From contig NZ_ALKG01000117.1 in NCBI RefSeq assembly GCF_000286455.1, positions 1 to 64,000 on the forward strand: a DNA stretch of 64,000 bases, given 5' to 3'. This DNA comes from Selenomonas sp. FOBRC6 (lineage in GTDB: Bacteria; Bacillota; Negativicutes; Selenomonadales; Selenomonadaceae). Shown here piece by piece: positions 41,296 through 49,864 of this stretch (positions are counted from its first letter, which is position 1; each line of letters opens with the position of its first letter). The notes under the pieces were generated by a model. It was given only the letters and a program-made list of their open reading frames with translations. It was not told the DNA's origin and did not search any database. The translations under genes and the position numbers were made by a program.

Positions 41296-41712
41296 CTATG
41301 AGAACTTTCCGAAGACAGCAAAACTCTGCAATGCTTTGCCGTGCATCCACAGCACATGCCGATAGGTATACCCGAGACCGACAGCCACCTGTTCCCATGA
41401 TTGTCCGTAGAGATATCTTCCCAGCAATATCGCACGATAGCGCCCATCCGGTACGCGATCAATCAACACCTTTGCAGCTTTCCGCAAGGCAATCATGCGA
41501 TCCCACTGTGCGTTGACATCTTCGGCATATTGCTCCAATGCGGCGATCGCATCTGAGAGATCGCCGATGTGCGAGTTGCTGACCCTGTCCTTGTCGTACT
41601 CGATTGCCTTGAGATTTATCACATCGTCTCTTGCACGCTGGTAATCCAGCTCTGCGCTCCGCAGATCACTCTCAGCATCGCGGATACGTCTCAGATATTC
41701 TTTTGCTGTCAT
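41296..41712 (-). CDS. Late-gene regulator, ArpU/DUF1492-type sigma-70 region 4-like
   Basis: A 138-residue protein with an N-terminal coiled coil (YLRRIRDAESDLRSAELDYQ) and a C-terminal sigma region-4-like helix-turn-helix: DGRYRAILLGRYLYGQSWEQ, then VAVGLGYTYRHVLWMHGKAL. Proteins of this layout sit just before HNH/terminase and switch on late transcription (ArpU/RinA group). GGAGGAG precedes the ATG. Confidence 0.8.
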   Translation of the reverse strand: MTAKEYLRRIRDAESDLRSAELDYQRARDDVINLKAIEYDKDRVSNSHIGDLSDAIAALEQYAEDVNAQWDRMIALRKAAKVLIDRVPDGRYRAILLGRYLYGQSWEQVAVGLGYTYRHVLWMHGKALQSFAVFGKFS

Positions 41713-41999
41713 TCTGCTCCTCCTGTTTTCGTGGACTCCTCGCGCTCCATCGTTCGCGCCATCATGCAGCGCATACTCGCGTTGATGATATGACTGTCAC
41801 TCCGATCACCTGCGAGCCACATCAATAGATGGCGCAACGCCCGTGCAGCGTGCTCCTCTGCAGGGATACTGCGCCACGTTTCGCCCGGATGTTTTTCTGC
41901 ACCTGCGGTCAACCCCTCGGCAATCTCATCCAGCCAGGCAAAATCGATGTACCTGTACTCATTCCGTTCCGGACTCTGCGGATATTTTGTATCTGCCAT
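41709..41999 (-). CDS. DUF5664 protein (dATP/dGTP diphosphohydrolase N-domain-like)
   Basis: A 96-residue protein with the family pattern RYIDFAWLDEIAEGLTAGAEK, HPGETWRSI, HAARALRHLLMWLAGDRSDS and INASMRCMMA. The helical His/Asp arrangement resembles all-alpha NTP pyrophosphatases, so a role in adjusting nucleotide pools is possible. ATG 41999 has AAGGAG upstream. It overlaps the next gene start by 4 bp. Confidence 0.75.
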   Translation of the reverse strand: MADTKYPQSPERNEYRYIDFAWLDEIAEGLTAGAEKHPGETWRSIPAEEHAARALRHLLMWLAGDRSDSHIINASMRCMMARTMEREESTKTGGAE

Positions 42000-42024
42000 T
42001 TCTATTCTCCTTCCGGCGTTGCAC

Positions 42025-42474
42025 TTATACAGCACCATCATACGCAACCATACGCAGGAGACTGACAAGTTGCTGCACATAGCCGTCAAGACAGTGCTTT
42101 TCCTCCTGGTACTGCTCCCAGTTCAGCCAGCCCGTCGCATTATCGCCTGTAATGATCGGCCGCAGCACATAGCCCCAGCGGTCATTTCGCACCAGCTGCG
42201 TTCCACCGCCTCGCATGTAATAGAGCCGCGCATAAAACTCTTTGTCGATCTCACGCGCCTTGCTGAGTACGATAATCCAGAGTTCCGAGTCCGTCGGCGA
42301 AATATCTGCGAACGGATCCACACTCGCATAGGAGCTCGCTGCCTGCTCCTCAGGGCTCAGCATCGCATAGGCACGCTGCTCAATGCGTTCGATCATGGAC
42401 ATATACGGACTTGCCTCAGAAGATTTTGGCGGCGCACTCTCTGTTTTTCGTTGCACATGTTCGAAATAACCCAT
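42025..42474 (-). CDS. Phage protein of unknown function
   Basis: A 149-residue protein: MGYFEHVQRKTESAPPKSS, then SMIERIEQRAYAMLSPEEQA, ELWIIVLSKAREIDKEFYARL and NWEQYQEEKHCLDGYVQQLV. Helical and charged, no family recognised. It starts 25 bp downstream of the candidate origin region and has GGAGG 7 nt before the ATG. Confidence 0.65.
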   Translation of the reverse strand: MGYFEHVQRKTESAPPKSSEASPYMSMIERIEQRAYAMLSPEEQAASSYASVDPFADISPTDSELWIIVLSKAREIDKEFYARLYYMRGGGTQLVRNDRWGYVLRPIITGDNATGWLNWEQYQEEKHCLDGYVQQLVSLLRMVAYDGAV

Positions 42475-42498
42475 AAAATCACCTCCGAATCTGAAAGT

Positions 42499-42803
42499 GT
42501 TCCCGCGAAAAAGTGCGGTACCCTCACGGTACCCGCGATTTTTTAGGCTTGCGGGTACCGCACTTTCCTTAGAGCCACAAGGGTTTAGGGGTAAAGGTTC
42601 CCAAAGTTCCCGCGGATTTTGACATATATATATAAACTTTTTATACCCCCCTATACCCTATATATCATGGTAAGGGTGGTTACATAGTATATATATAATA
42701 TGAGGGAACTAAGGGAACTCTCTTATATATATGACCTAACCCCTTGAAATTACTGGATTTTTTCGGTTCCCACGGCGGTTCCCGCAAAGTTCCCATAGTT
42801 CCC
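42499..42803. other. Candidate phage replication origin: GTTCCC iterons around an AT-rich core
   Basis: The 335-bp gap between the primase-helicase stop and the next gene contains nine GTTCCC/GGGAAC units: direct at 42499, 42597, 42606, 42766, 42778, 42789 and 42798, and inverted at 42704 and 42713. The last four are spaced 12, 11 and 9 bp. Between the groups, about 42625-42735 is almost all A and T with TATATATA runs. Iterons plus an AT-rich tract next to a primase-helicase gene is the layout of an origin. The function is inferred. Confidence 0.55.
42511..42565. repeat. Nested inverted repeats in the origin region
   Basis: AAGTGCGGTACCC (42511-42523) pairs with GGGTACCGCACTT (42553-42565). 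Inside, GGTACCCGC (42529-42537) can pair instead with GCGGGTACC (42551-42559), so two stems compete for the right arm. A T-run lies within the loop. Confidence 0.75.
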
Positions 42804-42809
42804 GTAAAC

Positions 42810-45755
42810 CTATAGCGGCTGTTCAACGGTTTGTGGAATTTGTATCACATGGATCTTTGCACCTCCATAACTGACCCGCTTCGTGAATCGGCGTTTGCCC
42901 TTTTCCGGTGTCGAACAGATCAGCCCGCTTTTAACAAACTCCTTGAGAAACTTATTCGACGAAAAGCCCGCATCATCGAGTGCCGCACGCAGATACATCG
43001 GGAACAGATTGACATATCCACTGCGGATGAACCCGTATTCCGGTGATAGCTTGGCACGTGAGTCGTATCCATTGTCGTTGCTGAAATGCTGCCAGTTACT
43101 GACAATCCACTCATCCACAAAATCCCACGCACGCCGCGTATCGGAGATCTCCTGCTTGGTTGCCTGTTCGCCCATAATGGCAATTGCCATATCATAGGCG
43201 CCCTGCTGCGCCGCCTCGGACGACTCGCCGAACAGCCACATACTCGCCAGCATATCCGCGATGGCGACCGTCGCCACGTTGTCGATATGCGGCTCGAAAT
43301 GATCGGGACACTCCACGCGCAGGCGATTGATGAGTGCCTGCCGCGCCGCCAGAATCTCCGCGTACTCCGTCCCCGCATCCTGGAGGAGACGCTCGATGAA
43401 CGCCCTGCCCGCCGTCCCGTGCTGCTCCTCGTCGATGGTATAGACCAGCTTCGCCGTTTCCTCCGGCAGCACCGGATAGGTGTTCAGCTCAATAAGACGT
43501 GTCTTGACGCCCTGAATGCTCGACTCCTTCGACAATGGTTCTTCCCCCGACGCCATTGCGATCGTGCGCCACGTCGCCGTCTTTCGGATGCCGGACTTAC
43601 TCGCACGCACCTTGCCATGACCGCCCTCGAGCATATAGACGAGACTCTCCAATGCTTCCTGCTTGTTGTTTCCCATCATGACCTGCCGCTCATTGATGAC
43701 GAGCGGGAAGTCATTGCTGTACTCGGCAGCACGCTCCAGGCCGTTGGTCGTTCCGTAGAACGACTTCATCAGCCGCGTCGGATTGCCCCAGACCGTGAGC
43801 GCAAAACGCTGCGCCGCCGTCTTTCCGCCGCCCGATGTGCCCCAGAAATAAATCATAAAATTGCGGTTCTTGCAGATGTGCAATAGTGGCGTCGCGAACG
43901 ATGCCGCAAGGACAAAGCGCGCAAAAGTGTGTTTGCGTATCTCCTGCGCCGCCTCCTGCCACTCTTCGAGTGTCCCACGCTGCGTAAACGCAGCGGAGAG
44001 CTCGCCGTCGTCATCCATGTCGACGCGGTACTTGCTCGATGATGGGATCACAAACTCACTCAGCCCGTACGGCCGCCAGCCGATCTTGGAGACGGCATGA
44101 ACGAGCGGAATATTCGGATTCGCCGCCTCAAGGACTTGGAGATATTTCACCAGATACTTTGCCGACTCACTCGATGTATTCAGTCCGCGATCTGTGAGCG
44201 CAATGATGCCGCGTGCAGAAAAAATCTCCGACCGCTTGCAGACCGTATGTACCCAGTGATCGTAATAGCGGAACGAGATTTGTATTTTCTCCGTCTGTGT
44301 ATCGACGTTGTACTGCTTTTCTGAGATGATGACGGGCGTTCCTGCAGCGAGCCGCTGCACCTGCCCCATCTCCGTCATACGCACCTCATGGATGCCATCT
44401 GCGCCATAGGAGAAATTCGCGGGGATTGCAAGATCGAGCGGCGTGTCCGGCACAAAGGTGCGCGTGGTGATATCGCCAAGCCTTTGCCCTGCCTCGAGTG
44501 CGCCGCCTTCGACCACCGAAAGCCCCGCCTGCGATGCCTGCGCACGTTTTACCTCGCGCTGCAGATCGTTCAGATTGACATTCCCCTTGCACCGTTCCTT
44601 GAAGCGTGCGTATTCCAGACCGTTTTCCTTCTTGACGAGTGCAAGTGCACCGATCGTCTCCTCATTCAGCGTATTCTCTGCATTCGGCAGCGCGATTTGT
44701 CGGAGCTTTGCGATGGCCTGCGGCACCTTGCCGAGCGACCAGGCACAAGGCGACTTGATGCCGGGACAGTCCACGCATCCCTTAAACCCGAGATCTGTTT
44801 GAATGTGCGTGCAGGTCTGCGGCGTGCATTCGTTCAGATAGTGCGCGAGCTTTTTGCGCGTATCATCTGCATCGAACTTCGTGCCGAGCCATTCCTTGAC
44901 GAGCGGCAGAAGGATCTCCTCGCCGCCGACACCGCGCATGAGATTCGTGCACGCGGCTTTCCAAACCGGTTCGGGCAGTGATTGATAATGCTGTGCAAAG
45001 TGTTGAAGAAACGCGCAGTTGTCTATCATCAGCCGCGCATCGCCGTCCGTCGGCCGCCGCTCAAACGTCGCTGTACGCTCCGTTTTGCAGGTGGCCTCCA
45101 CGGGCGGCAGCACGTCAAAGTCCTCTGCATTGTAGCGCAGCCCCTCGGAATACTCCGCAATCACGCAGGGCACCGCTCCGCCGCCCTTGCGGTTCAGCGT
45201 CCCAGGGACGCGCAGGACACGGCAGAGATCGGGCGTACTGTCCACATGCCAGCCCTTTGCCTCCGCACGAGCGCGTACAGCCCCCTGAAGTCGCCGGAGC
45301 AGATCCTGTGCCGTACTCTGCTCCGCATCGGTGCGCGTATCGAGGAGTTCGCGAAATCCATAGTAGGCATGAATCCCATGCCCGCTGTCCACAACGATCG
45401 ACGGGTCAAACATCTCCGGCAGGAGCGCACGCGCCGCCGCATAGTCCGGCGGCAGGGACTTCGCGGCATGAGCATCACCTGCGATATCGATATCCACCCA
45501 GAGCGCAGGGATGGCGACAATATCCGTACTCTTTGCCCGCTCATGCGCCCGAAACAGCCGCTCAGACAGCCCAACGGAGAAATACACATCCTTGCCTGTA
45601 TCCCCTGTCTTTCGCGCCGCCTGTGCCATCTCAGCGTGCGCAGCGGCGGCGAACACTTGCGTCCGCTTATCCGGCAGCGTCCAGAGATAGGTATGTCCTT
45701 GTGCATCCTCCGGATAGAGTGCACGGAAAAATTCTATCGTGTCAATGACACTCAC
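42810..45755 (-). CDS. Primase-helicase with DUF927 ATPase domain
   Basis: A 981-residue replication protein. The N-terminal part looks like an archaeo-eukaryotic-type primase: ALWVDIDIAGD near 83-93, VVDSGHGIHAYYGF and CRVLRVPGTLNRKGGG. A Cys-rich patch follows near 313-336 (CTHI ... CVDCPGIKSPC). The DUF927 helicase domain has Walker A GTSGGGKT near 640-647, then LVINERQVMMGN and TWRTIAMASGEEPLSKES. It probably unwinds and primes at the adjacent iteron region. The start is GTG 45755; GAGGTG overlaps this codon, so the true initiation codon is uncertain. Confidence 0.85.
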   Translation of the reverse strand: MSVIDTIEFFRALYPEDAQGHTYLWTLPDKRTQVFAAAAHAEMAQAARKTGDTGKDVYFSVGLSERLFRAHERAKSTDIVAIPALWVDIDIAGDAHAAKSLPPDYAAARALLPEMFDPSIVVDSGHGIHAYYGFRELLDTRTDAEQSTAQDLLRRLQGAVRARAEAKGWHVDSTPDLCRVLRVPGTLNRKGGGAVPCVIAEYSEGLRYNAEDFDVLPPVEATCKTERTATFERRPTDGDARLMIDNCAFLQHFAQHYQSLPEPVWKAACTNLMRGVGGEEILLPLVKEWLGTKFDADDTRKKLAHYLNECTPQTCTHIQTDLGFKGCVDCPGIKSPCAWSLGKVPQAIAKLRQIALPNAENTLNEETIGALALVKKENGLEYARFKERCKGNVNLNDLQREVKRAQASQAGLSVVEGGALEAGQRLGDITTRTFVPDTPLDLAIPANFSYGADGIHEVRMTEMGQVQRLAAGTPVIISEKQYNVDTQTEKIQISFRYYDHWVHTVCKRSEIFSARGIIALTDRGLNTSSESAKYLVKYLQVLEAANPNIPLVHAVSKIGWRPYGLSEFVIPSSSKYRVDMDDDGELSAAFTQRGTLEEWQEAAQEIRKHTFARFVLAASFATPLLHICKNRNFMIYFWGTSGGGKTAAQRFALTVWGNPTRLMKSFYGTTNGLERAAEYSNDFPLVINERQVMMGNNKQEALESLVYMLEGGHGKVRASKSGIRKTATWRTIAMASGEEPLSKESSIQGVKTRLIELNTYPVLPEETAKLVYTIDEEQHGTAGRAFIERLLQDAGTEYAEILAARQALINRLRVECPDHFEPHIDNVATVAIADMLASMWLFGESSEAAQQGAYDMAIAIMGEQATKQEISDTRRAWDFVDEWIVSNWQHFSNDNGYDSRAKLSPEYGFIRSGYVNLFPMYLRAALDDAGFSSNKFLKEFVKSGLICSTPEKGKRRFTKRVSYGGAKIHVIQIPQTVEQPL

Positions 45756-45775
45756 CTCGTTTCAGCCGATCGGAT

Positions 45776-46168
45776 TCATAGGTGGCGCAGCAGCTTGATT
45801 GCCTCATCAGGAGAGCGTGCCACGCCGCCGACCGCACCCGCAGCACGGAGGAACGCGAGCATCTTTTCCTGCGCACGGCTCGTGCGGCCGCCGGGCTTTT
45901 TCACCTCGAGGAAGGCAAAGACCGCGAGCTTTTTGCCGACCATCTCGGGCGTCACCTCGACCGTACGAAAGCCGAAAAGGTCGGGAAAGCCGATGGGAAG
46001 CCCTGTCGAAAAGGGACGCGCGCAAGACAGCGTAATCATATTATCGCAGCACACAACCTTATTGCCCGTCCATGCCTCTCCAACATTCGCACGGAAAAGC
46101 GTGGCCGACTGCTCGGCACCGATCGCAACGCGAATCTCATTCTGTATATCATGCTCTGATTTATTCAT
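45776..46168 (-). CDS. VRR-NUC domain nuclease
   Basis: A 130-residue PD-(D/E)XK nuclease of the stand-alone phage type: NKSEHDIQNEIRVAI with the first Glu, GLPIGFPDLFGF with the Asp near 63, and FAFLEVKKPGG with the ExK near 87. It may resolve branched or recombination intermediates. It lies 2 bp from the SF2 helicase gene, with which it is often paired. Confidence 0.88.
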   Translation of the reverse strand: MNKSEHDIQNEIRVAIGAEQSATLFRANVGEAWTGNKVVCCDNMITLSCARPFSTGLPIGFPDLFGFRTVEVTPEMVGKKLAVFAFLEVKKPGGRTSRAQEKMLAFLRAAGAVGGVARSPDEAIKLLRHL

Positions 46169-46169
46169 G

Positions 46170-47537
46170 TTATCCCCTCAGTCGTTTTACATCTGCCATG
46201 CGTGTCACCCAGCGCATCGAGTATCCCCGGCGCAGTGCGATTGCCGTGAGATCGGCAACGCTGCGTGCGGCACCGACTTCTTGCCGCCGTTTCTTCCGGC
46301 GGATCTCCTCAATCTTTGTGAGTGCGCCCTCTTTTTCGGTAATCGTGCGCTCCTCCTGCGTGCCGCTGAATACATGGCCGCAGGGGCAGGTGCGCGCTGT
46401 GCTCGGCACCGCCGTATAACAGGCCCGACATATCTTGATTGCCATCACACGCGGTTTCTTTTTTCTGGTCTCAAGTGACCATTCACGATCCTCATCGGGC
46501 ATACCATGCCGAAATACATTGCCAACATGGTCAATAATGACGGCACGTTTATTTGGATTTGTCGGATCCGGACGCAGTGGCCGCATGCTCTGCTGGATGT
46601 AGAGCGTGAGTGATGCCGTTGGCCGTGCAAGAATAACGGCCTCCATCGCCGGAACATCGAAGCCCTCGCCGAGAAGTTCAGCATTGCATAGGATCTGGAT
46701 TTTACCCAGACGGAAATCCTCAATCGTACGCGCCCGCACTGCCTTGTGCGTCTCCCCATCGATATGTTCGGCAGGGATACCCACTGCACGGAAGGATTCT
46801 GCAACGTGTTCGCTGTGCGCCCGGTTGATGCAATAACAGATCGCGCGCTTTCCTGCAGCGAGTTTTTGGTAATTCGCCACGATGTCGCCGATCACATCCG
46901 CGTCGTCCATCTGATTGATGAGATCGCCCTTGACGTACTCTCCAAAACGCACATGCGCTGCAGCAGGGTCAAACTTCGATGGCGGTGCATAGTAGTCATA
47001 CGGTGTCAGATTGCCGGCCGCGATGAGTTCTGCAGCGGTTGGTCCGAGCACAAGCGACTGGAAAATCTCACCGAGCCCCTGCCCGCCGATCCGCTCCGGT
47101 GTCGCTGTCACACCGAGAACATAGGAGGACGCAAACTGATCGATGATCTTGCGGTAGGTATTGGCAACGATATGATGGCACTCGTCGCAGATCAAAAGAT
47201 CGGGCGGCTGCACCTCGGGCAAACGGTGAATGAGCGTCTGCACCGAGGCAATCTGCACGGGCAAGTCATATTCCTTCGCCGCACCTGCGGCAATTAGTCC
47301 GTGCCGGATGCCCATTGCTGTGAACGTTGCTGATGTCTGCTCAATGAGCTCCTGGCGATGCACCATGAAAACAGCGCGCCGCCCCGAGAGTGCAGTTCCG
47401 CGCGCCATCCATGCCGTCATGATCGTTTTGCCCGCACCGCAGGGCGCGACGGCGCACACACGCCGCCGTCCCTCTGAATACTCATAGCCAACATCATCAA
47501 TAAGTTGCTGCTGATATCGTCTAAGACTGATGTCCAT
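46170..47537 (-). CDS. DEAD/DEAH-box (SF2) helicase
   Basis: A 455-residue helicase: Walker A VAPCGAGKT (30-38), DECH box near 115, SAT-like VTATPER near 146, and motif VI as LYIQQSMRPLRP. A C-terminal Cys4 ribbon is seen at about 368-386 (CRACYTA ... CPCGH). Part of the phage replication/recombination set between SSB and VRR-NUC. The ribosome site before ATG 47537 is weak. Confidence 0.93.
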   Translation of the reverse strand: MDISLRRYQQQLIDDVGYEYSEGRRRVCAVAPCGAGKTIMTAWMARGTALSGRRAVFMVHRQELIEQTSATFTAMGIRHGLIAAGAAKEYDLPVQIASVQTLIHRLPEVQPPDLLICDECHHIVANTYRKIIDQFASSYVLGVTATPERIGGQGLGEIFQSLVLGPTAAELIAAGNLTPYDYYAPPSKFDPAAAHVRFGEYVKGDLINQMDDADVIGDIVANYQKLAAGKRAICYCINRAHSEHVAESFRAVGIPAEHIDGETHKAVRARTIEDFRLGKIQILCNAELLGEGFDVPAMEAVILARPTASLTLYIQQSMRPLRPDPTNPNKRAVIIDHVGNVFRHGMPDEDREWSLETRKKKPRVMAIKICRACYTAVPSTARTCPCGHVFSGTQEERTITEKEGALTKIEEIRRKKRRQEVGAARSVADLTAIALRRGYSMRWVTRMADVKRLRG

Positions 47538-47543
47538 AGCTTA

Positions 47544-48083
47544 TCAATACGGTGCCGCCGCGTAGCTCTGCGGTGCCTGCTGCGGCGGCATCGGTACTGG
47601 TGTCTGCTGCGGAGCGCCGTAGGCCGGCGGTGCCCACGGTGCTGAACCCGTCTGCATCGGTGCCGGAATCTGCGGCGCATAGCCTGCAGGCGCGGGCGCA
47701 GGCGGAGCGGCCTGCGGAGGCTGTGCCGCCTGTGGCACTCCCTGCTGACGCGCTGCCGATTCTGCCTGCGTGTCCACGAAATCAAAGCCGTTCATCGTGA
47801 CATTGATGCTGATGTGTGCCTGGTTGTCATTGTTGCCGATCCATCCCCGTGCATCGAAGATGTCGCCGTGGATCACAATGCGGCTGCCCTTGCTGAAGTA
47901 TTTCACGATATTTTCGCCCTGCTTGCCGAACGCTGACACATCGACAAAGAGCGTCTTCGCCTTGCCGTCCTGCCCCTTTGCCTGCACCTGCGTCGCAATC
48001 GTAAATGCTGTGTAGGACGTCCCCGTCTGGTTCGTCTTAACTTCGGGAGCCTTTGTCAGTCTGCCAAAAAATGATACGTTCAT
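47544..48083 (-). CDS. ssb: Single-stranded DNA-binding protein
   Basis: A 179-residue SSB: OB fold in residues 1-105 (MNVSFFGRLTKAPEVKTNQT, GTSYTAFTIATQVQA, LFVDVSAFGKQGENI, GSRIVIHGDIFDARGW). The tail is Pro/Gln/Ala-rich and ends QQAPQSYAAAPY; the acidic tip (DDDIPF-type) of cellular SSBs is absent. AAAGGAG precedes the ATG. Confidence 0.93.
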   Translation of the reverse strand: MNVSFFGRLTKAPEVKTNQTGTSYTAFTIATQVQAKGQDGKAKTLFVDVSAFGKQGENIVKYFSKGSRIVIHGDIFDARGWIGNNDNQAHISINVTMNGFDFVDTQAESAARQQGVPQAAQPPQAAPPAPAPAGYAPQIPAPMQTGSAPWAPPAYGAPQQTPVPMPPQQAPQSYAAAPY

Positions 48084-48098
48084 CGTAGTTCTCCTTTC

Positions 48099-48782
48099 TT
48101 AATGGAACGGATAGCCGTCGTCAAATAATCTGCCCGCGTAGCCGGGCGTACCGTTGCGGGATTCCGCAATACAGTGATCAATCGTCTCCTGCAGAATCTG
48201 CTGATAGAACATAGGTGTCTGCTCTGTTTTCATATTTGCCGCCCGTGCGGCGAGATATTCATCAATCTTTCCTGCATCCCAGCCCATGAACTGCCAGAGA
48301 CGCACAAGCTCATCGCGCGGCGGCTTATTGATGTCGCATCGGAACGCGCGGCCGCTCGGCGAAATATTGGACGGTGCTGCTGCAGTCGGCGGTGTAGCAG
48401 GATCCTTGCCCGTCGATGCCTCGATCTTATCCGACTCCACAATCTCGAACATTGCGATGTAGAGATAGCGCCGCAGATACGTCTGCACCGCACCCAGATT
48501 CTGTACCGGATGACACGCCTTGAGCTGCGCCGTTGACATCGGCGTCGTGATCTCCACCTTTGCATCCGGCTTTTCGCAATCATAGACCGTGAGTGTCGCG
48601 ATCTCCGCCGTGAACGAGATCATGGGGAAAATCTTCTGCTCACTGCACAGCTGCATGATGCGCGGGAGGAAGTCGCCGAGCTCATAGTAGGTGTAGCCCG
48701 CATATTCGTTCTTCTTCCCCTTCTTCAGACCGTCCTCAGCGAGTTTCACGCGGACGGTCTGGATCTTCTCGAAAATGTTCAT
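48099..48782 (-). CDS. ERF-family single-strand annealing recombinase
   Basis: A 227-residue protein with the ERF core: MNIFEKIQTVRVKLAEDGLK, YAGYTYYELGDFLPRIMQLC, IATLTVYDCEKPDAKVEITT and VQNLGAVQTYLRRYLYIAMF. ERF proteins anneal complementary strands in phage recombination. It pairs with Gp157 upstream (4-bp overlap) and SSB downstream. Confidence 0.9.
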   Translation of the reverse strand: MNIFEKIQTVRVKLAEDGLKKGKKNEYAGYTYYELGDFLPRIMQLCSEQKIFPMISFTAEIATLTVYDCEKPDAKVEITTPMSTAQLKACHPVQNLGAVQTYLRRYLYIAMFEIVESDKIEASTGKDPATPPTAAAPSNISPSGRAFRCDINKPPRDELVRLWQFMGWDAGKIDEYLAARAANMKTEQTPMFYQQILQETIDHCIAESRNGTPGYAGRLFDDGYPFH

Positions 48783-49279
48783 CGGATACGAAGGCTCCTT
48801 CCCTGTTCCAGATGCACGCCCGGCACATCCTCGCCGTTCTTGAGCGCCGTCTTAACGGCGTCCTTGTTGAGCTCATAGTGCTCCGGGATCACATCAAAAT
48901 ACTTGGCCGGAATCTTGTCCGCATCCGTGACCTTGAGTGCCGGCGGATTGTTCTGCACGGCCATCGTGCCGCGCGTCGTAGTAACCTTGGATTTTCCCAT
49001 TGCGTCAAGATTGCGCTGATACCACACCTTGATGGACTCAATACGGTTTTTCAGAATTCGCGCCTGTTCGGAGAGGCGCTTTGATTCCTTCTCCATTCCT
49101 TCACGCAGCGTATCAAGATTGCGGATCAGCCCGATCCCTCTCTCACATTTGACGGCGATGTCTGCCTCAATCGTCTGCAGACACTCTTCGAGCACATTGA
49201 GATCCATCGTCTCATCCAGTGCCATATCCATGACGCCGTTGAAAGCGTCACCAAGGTCATACAGTGTTCTCATTGTCAT
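48779..49279 (-). CDS. Siphovirus Gp157-family protein
   Basis: A 166-residue protein from MTMRTLYDLGDAFNGVMDMA: EECLQTIEADIAVKCERGIG, KESKRLSEQARILKNRIESI, KSKVTTTRGTMAVQNNPPAL and the end KNGEDVPGVHLEQGRSLRIR. This is the Gp157 family, found with ERF/SSB modules and linked to phage resistance in streptococci. AAGGGGG precedes ATG 49279. Confidence 0.9.
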   Translation of the reverse strand: MTMRTLYDLGDAFNGVMDMALDETMDLNVLEECLQTIEADIAVKCERGIGLIRNLDTLREGMEKESKRLSEQARILKNRIESIKVWYQRNLDAMGKSKVTTTRGTMAVQNNPPALKVTDADKIPAKYFDVIPEHYELNKDAVKTALKNGEDVPGVHLEQGRSLRIR

Positions 49280-49289
49280 TGTGCCCCCT

Positions 49290-49637
49290 TTATGCGGGAA
49301 TAATTGCCTTGAGCACCATCCGTAGCTCGCGGATAAGTTCAATCAGTTGCGGGATCGTCGTCTCCGGATCATGGATACGGTCGAGACACGCGTCCGCTGC
49401 CTCCATATATGCATCCTGCTTGTAGTCGTGGATCGGATTGTTTTTATCCTCCTTGCGGTACGGACGTAGGATCTTCACTCCTTCGATTGCATCCACATCG
49501 ATGAAACCACGCCCCTTGAGCCGATGCTTGTACTTGCTCACTTGTTTGCGCTCCCAGTTAAGCGCCTCCATCACCTCGTCGGCGGACGCCTTCGGATGCT
49601 CGATGAAATAGTTGTAGAGCTTTTCGCAATGTGTCAT
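49290..49637 (-). CDS. Phage winged-helix-like protein of unknown function
   Basis: A 115-residue protein: MTHCEKLYNYFIEHPKASAD, EVMEALNWERKQVSKYKHRL, KGRGFIDVDAIEGVKIL look like a winged helix. The C-terminal half is helical. AGGAGG precedes the ATG. Early operon position suggests a DNA-binding role (inference). Confidence 0.7.
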   Translation of the reverse strand: MTHCEKLYNYFIEHPKASADEVMEALNWERKQVSKYKHRLKGRGFIDVDAIEGVKILRPYRKEDKNNPIHDYKQDAYMEAADACLDRIHDPETTIPQLIELIRELRMVLKAIIPA

Positions 49638-49864
49638 ATTGCATTACCTCCTGTTGGCGTGCTACAATAAGCACAGAATATCTTTTTTCCTATGGTGCTC
49701 AGACTGGCGGCTACCGGTCTGAGTGCTTTTTTTGTGCGTGAGTTTCGCCGCGGCAGCTTTGCGCTGCAGAGCATCGCTGTTTCCTCCCGTGTATACGGAA
49801 TGCCTGGGCAGCCGTCGCATATTGCTGCCGTGCAGGTGAGACATCCGCGTCCTGGGCAGTTCAT
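49634..49864 (-). CDS. Small cysteine-rich phage protein
   Basis: A 76-residue ORF with a good AAGGAGA site and ATGA overlaps with both neighbours. Cys clusters open and close it (CPGRGCLTCTAAICDGCPG, FCAYC); the middle is basic. Unknown function. A plus-strand promoter and terminator lie inside its 3' half, so part of this segment may serve an antisense RNA. Confidence 0.5.
   Translation of the reverse strand: MNCPGRGCLTCTAAICDGCPGIPYTREETAMLCSAKLPRRNSRTKKALRPVAASLSTIGKKIFCAYCSTPTGGNAI
49675..49733 (+). ncRNA. Candidate antisense small RNA (~59 nt) in the early operon
   Basis: On plus, TTGCAT (49639-49644), an 18-bp spacer and TACAAT (49663-49668) form a good promoter. About 25 nt into the transcript starts a stem, CTCAGACTGG (49698-49707) with CCGGTCTGAG (49714-49723), extendable by three pairs, followed by TTTTTTT (49727-49733). 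The RNA would be antisense to the Cys-rich ORF; its promoter overlaps the ribosome site of the next gene. The layout recalls lambda OOP RNA. Confidence 0.55.

Noticed and set aside
42499-42803. GTTCCC repeats as a CRISPR array
   Set aside because: Units are 6-10 bp, occur in both orientations with spacings of 9-150 bp, and no cas gene is present.
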